DNA from: Pseudomonadota bacterium
Lineage (GTDB): Bacteria; Pseudomonadota; Alphaproteobacteria; Rhizobiales; Methylopilaceae
Assembly: GCA_023388965.1 (NCBI GenBank)
Contig: JAEWFF010000037.1
Coordinates: 1-14,042, forward strand
DNA length: 14,042 nt
Direction: 5' to 3'
The notes beneath the pieces were generated by a model. It was not told where the DNA came from, did not search any database, and saw only the letters and a list, made by a program, of their open reading frames with translations. How positions within the stretch are numbered: the first letter of the stretch is position 1; every line of letters starts with the position of its first letter. Shown piece after piece: positions 12,743-14,042 of this stretch. The translations under genes and the position numbers were made by a program.

Positions 12743-13282
12743 TCACAGCCTGATCCTGCGATAGGGGGCGAGCAGCGCATCCACGGCCATGGGCAGCGCC
12801 GATGGGCTGGTGCCCAGACTGACGGCCGCCCGGTTCTCATACCAATGGGCGATCAGCAGCAGCATGGCCTGGCGGATGGCGGCGGGGATCTCGGCGGGGG
12901 CGCCATAGCCCGCGGTGAAGGTGATAGCCGCAGGACGGCCAAAGCCCGCGAGAGGTCGCAACAACAGGCGTTGGTCCCGCCGGTCGATCCGGTAATCGAG
13001 ATCGCCGCCCGCGGCATCGGTGAACACGGCGCTGTCGATCTCGCTGTCGGGAAACGGCAGCAGGATGGGTCCGGTGACGGCATCCAGACCCATCTGCCAG
13101 TTTTGGGTCACCAGGCAGCGGCCGAGGATGCCGGCCGGCCCGTCGAGCCAGGCGGTGGCAGCATCGATATAATGCTGGATCAGCAGGTCCTCGTCCTCGT
13201 GATCGACCCGAAGCTGCGCCTTGGCCTCTTCCAGCGTGATCGGCGTGGCCGCGGGCGCGGTGATGCGGGTCAGCGTGAACAT
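12743..13282 (-). CDS. Phage gp6-like head-tail connector protein
   Basis: A 179-aa protein of the gp6-like / phiE125 gp8 type, which forms the ring under the portal. It begins FTLTRITAPAATPITLEEAK, followed by RVDHEDEDLLIQHYIDAATA. Further along are the VTQNWQMGLDAV region, an ITFTAGYGAPAEIPAAIRQA helix typical of the family, and AHWYENRAAV. ATG 13282 was chosen because the family N-terminus starts there; the frame to 13309 adds nine unlikely residues. Adjacent genes are the capsid-side 146-aa protein and the head-tail adaptor. Confidence 0.9.
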   Translation of the reverse strand: MFTLTRITAPAATPITLEEAKAQLRVDHEDEDLLIQHYIDAATAWLDGPAGILGRCLVTQNWQMGLDAVTGPILLPFPDSEIDSAVFTDAAGGDLDYRIDRRDQRLLLRPLAGFGRPAAITFTAGYGAPAEIPAAIRQAMLLLIAHWYENRAAVSLGTSPSALPMAVDALLAPYRRIRL

Positions 13283-13308
13283 GGGCAAAAACCCCCTGAG
13301 GCAGGGCA

Positions 13309-13328
13309 CGGGCGGTCTTCACCGCCCG
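13309..13328. other. Intercistronic hairpin upstream of the connector gene
   Basis: A perfect 8-bp stem CGGGCGGT (13309-13316) and ACCGCCCG (13321-13328) with a CTTC/GAAG loop sits in the 68-base gap between two structural genes. On the minus strand it is followed by a small CCCTG-CCT-CAGGG hairpin and GGTTTTT. It could be a weak terminator or RNA-processing site that sets the level of downstream transcripts below that of capsid. Confidence 0.55.
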
Positions 13329-13350
13329 CGCAGTTATTGCAGCATCGACC

Positions 13351-13791
13351 TCAGGCCTGATCGGCCTGCGGGTTGATCCGGCCGTGACCCTTGATCACCA
13401 GGCCGGCAATCGGCGTGCCGGTGGCATGGGTGCCTTCAAGCGCCGCCAGCAGCTTCAGGTAGCGTTTGGTCCCGACATAGCCGAAGCGATAGACGCCGGC
13501 GGTGGCGTGGGCCTCGACCAGCGCCTTGATGATGCCGCCTTCGCCCACGGTCGGGACACCCAGCAGGTCGGCTGCGGTCACCGCCTCATAGCTGCTGTCG
13601 TCATCGGAATGGGTCAGGATGAACTCGATCCTGTTGGTCGAGGTGAAGGTGATGCCGCCCGTGCCAATGGCGAGAATGATCTCGGCACCGTCATGACCGC
13701 GCAGATCAATGGCCACGGGGGTGCTGTCGTCGGTGAGCGTGGCCACGTCGATGGCCGCGGCCACCGAGAGACTGGAATGCAGATCCTTCAT
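13351..13791 (-). CDS. Phage structural-type protein downstream of the major capsid gene (function unknown)
   Basis: A 146-aa protein without a signal peptide or membrane segment. It is rich in beta-prone and small residues (AIDLRGHDGAEIILAIGTGG, then ITFTSTNRIEFILTHSDDDS) and has a GYVGTKRYLKLLAAL segment. I do not recognise a named domain. Position between capsid and connector, plus the beta-rich composition, suggest a capsid decoration or head-assembly protein. The start is well supported by AGGAGG six bases upstream, the strongest ribosome binding site in the prophage segment, consistent with high expression. Confidence 0.8.
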   Translation of the reverse strand: MKDLHSSLSVAAAIDVATLTDDSTPVAIDLRGHDGAEIILAIGTGGITFTSTNRIEFILTHSDDDSSYEAVTAADLLGVPTVGEGGIIKALVEAHATAGVYRFGYVGTKRYLKLLAALEGTHATGTPIAGLVIKGHGRINPQADQA

Positions 13792-13829
13792 CGGATCCTC
13801 CTGTGCAGGAATGTGGGTGGGAAGACGCG

Positions 13830-13865
13830 GGCTGAACCCTGCCGCGCGCGCGCCTTGGTTCAGCC
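13830..13865. other. Hairpin between the capsid gene and the 146-aa structural gene
   Basis: A perfect 9-bp stem GGCTGAACC (13830-13838) and GGTTCAGCC (13857-13865) with an 18-base GC-rich loop starts a few bases beyond the capsid stop codon. No T run follows on the minus strand, so an mRNA-stabilising or processing role is as likely as termination. Confidence 0.5.
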
Positions 13866-13871
13866 GGGCGA

Positions 13872-14042
13872 TCAGCTGGCCGCGATCTTCAGCAGCTTGA
13901 TGGCATCAAAATTCTGCACCCCGCCACCGACGCGCTTGGTGGTGTAGAAATGCACATAGGGCTTGTTGGTGAAGGGATCGCGCAGCACCCGGATGCCGAA
14001 GCGGTCGACGATCAGATAGCCGCGCCGGAAATCCCCGAAGGC
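13872..14042 (-). CDS. HK97-type phage major capsid protein, C-terminal part (start outside window)
   Basis: The 56 C-terminal residues end at TGA (13874-13872). Segments typical of HK97-fold capsid C-termini are AFGDFRRGYLIVDRFGIRVL, then RDPFTNKPYVHFYTTKRVGG, GVQNFDAIKLLKIAAS. The gene reads into the window from the right, so the rest (and presumably protease, portal and terminase) lies beyond. It is first of the visible leftward prophage head genes. Confidence 0.9.
   Translation of the reverse strand, partial: AFGDFRRGYLIVDRFGIRVLRDPFTNKPYVHFYTTKRVGGGVQNFDAIKLLKIAAS

Noticed and set aside
11372..14042. Gene transfer agent cluster rather than prophage
   Set aside because: Rhodobacterales gene transfer agents also have capsid and gp6-like genes, but these are followed by tail genes in a fixed order. 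Here an endolysin-spanin cassette follows directly, which fits a prophage or prophage-like element better.

Overview
The window looks like a GC-rich alphaproteobacterial chromosome, most likely Rhodobacteraceae/Paracoccaceae (Rhodobacter or Paracoccus relatives). This rests on the RpoE-ChrR type sigma/anti-sigma pair with its gene neighbourhood, the style of the prophage proteins, and codon use. No rRNA, tRNA or CRISPR array was seen.

Region 1 (1-411) is the right end of an IS21-family element: the 3' part of istB, a long inverted repeat and two copies of a terminal repeat. Region 2 (412-9140) is a light/singlet-oxygen stress island. It has a DUF2177 membrane protein, a leftward operon rpoE-chrR-SDR (3037 down to 973), a divergent rightward five-gene operon (FAD-dependent amine-oxidase-like protein, DUF1365 protein, cyclopropane-fatty-acid-synthase-like methyltransferase, class I photolyase, TspO-like membrane protein; 3118-8486), and a leftward secreted fasciclin protein (9047-8562). 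The five genes overlap or abut by 0-4 bases. A 10-bp-stem terminator hairpin separates this operon from the convergent fasciclin gene. Four putative promoters with one architecture, TGATC(C/T)-18 nt-TA(A/C)NG, precede DUF2177, rpoE, the five-gene operon and the fasciclin gene. I infer a single sigma-E regulon: ChrR holds RpoE inactive, singlet oxygen releases it, and the output is DNA photorepair plus membrane-lipid modification and envelope proteins.

Region 3 (about 9140-9556) is intergenic and holds a composite palindromic repeat (9234-9350). Region 4 (9557-14042) is part of a prophage read leftward: the C-terminus of an HK97-type major capsid protein, a 146-aa structural-type protein, a gp6-like connector, a head-tail adaptor, a small membrane protein (possible holin), an M15 peptidase endolysin with a C-terminal membrane segment, and an overlapping i-spanin/o-spanin-like pair. 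No tail genes follow the head genes.

A complete IS256-family element (9804-11196, 27-bp terminal inverted repeats, 8-bp target duplication CGTTGGAC) sits in the spanin overlap. Removing it and one duplication copy restores an 85-codon i-spanin-like frame and, in the +1 frame, an 82-codon lipoprotein whose ATG straddles the insertion point. One insertion therefore damaged two overlapping genes.
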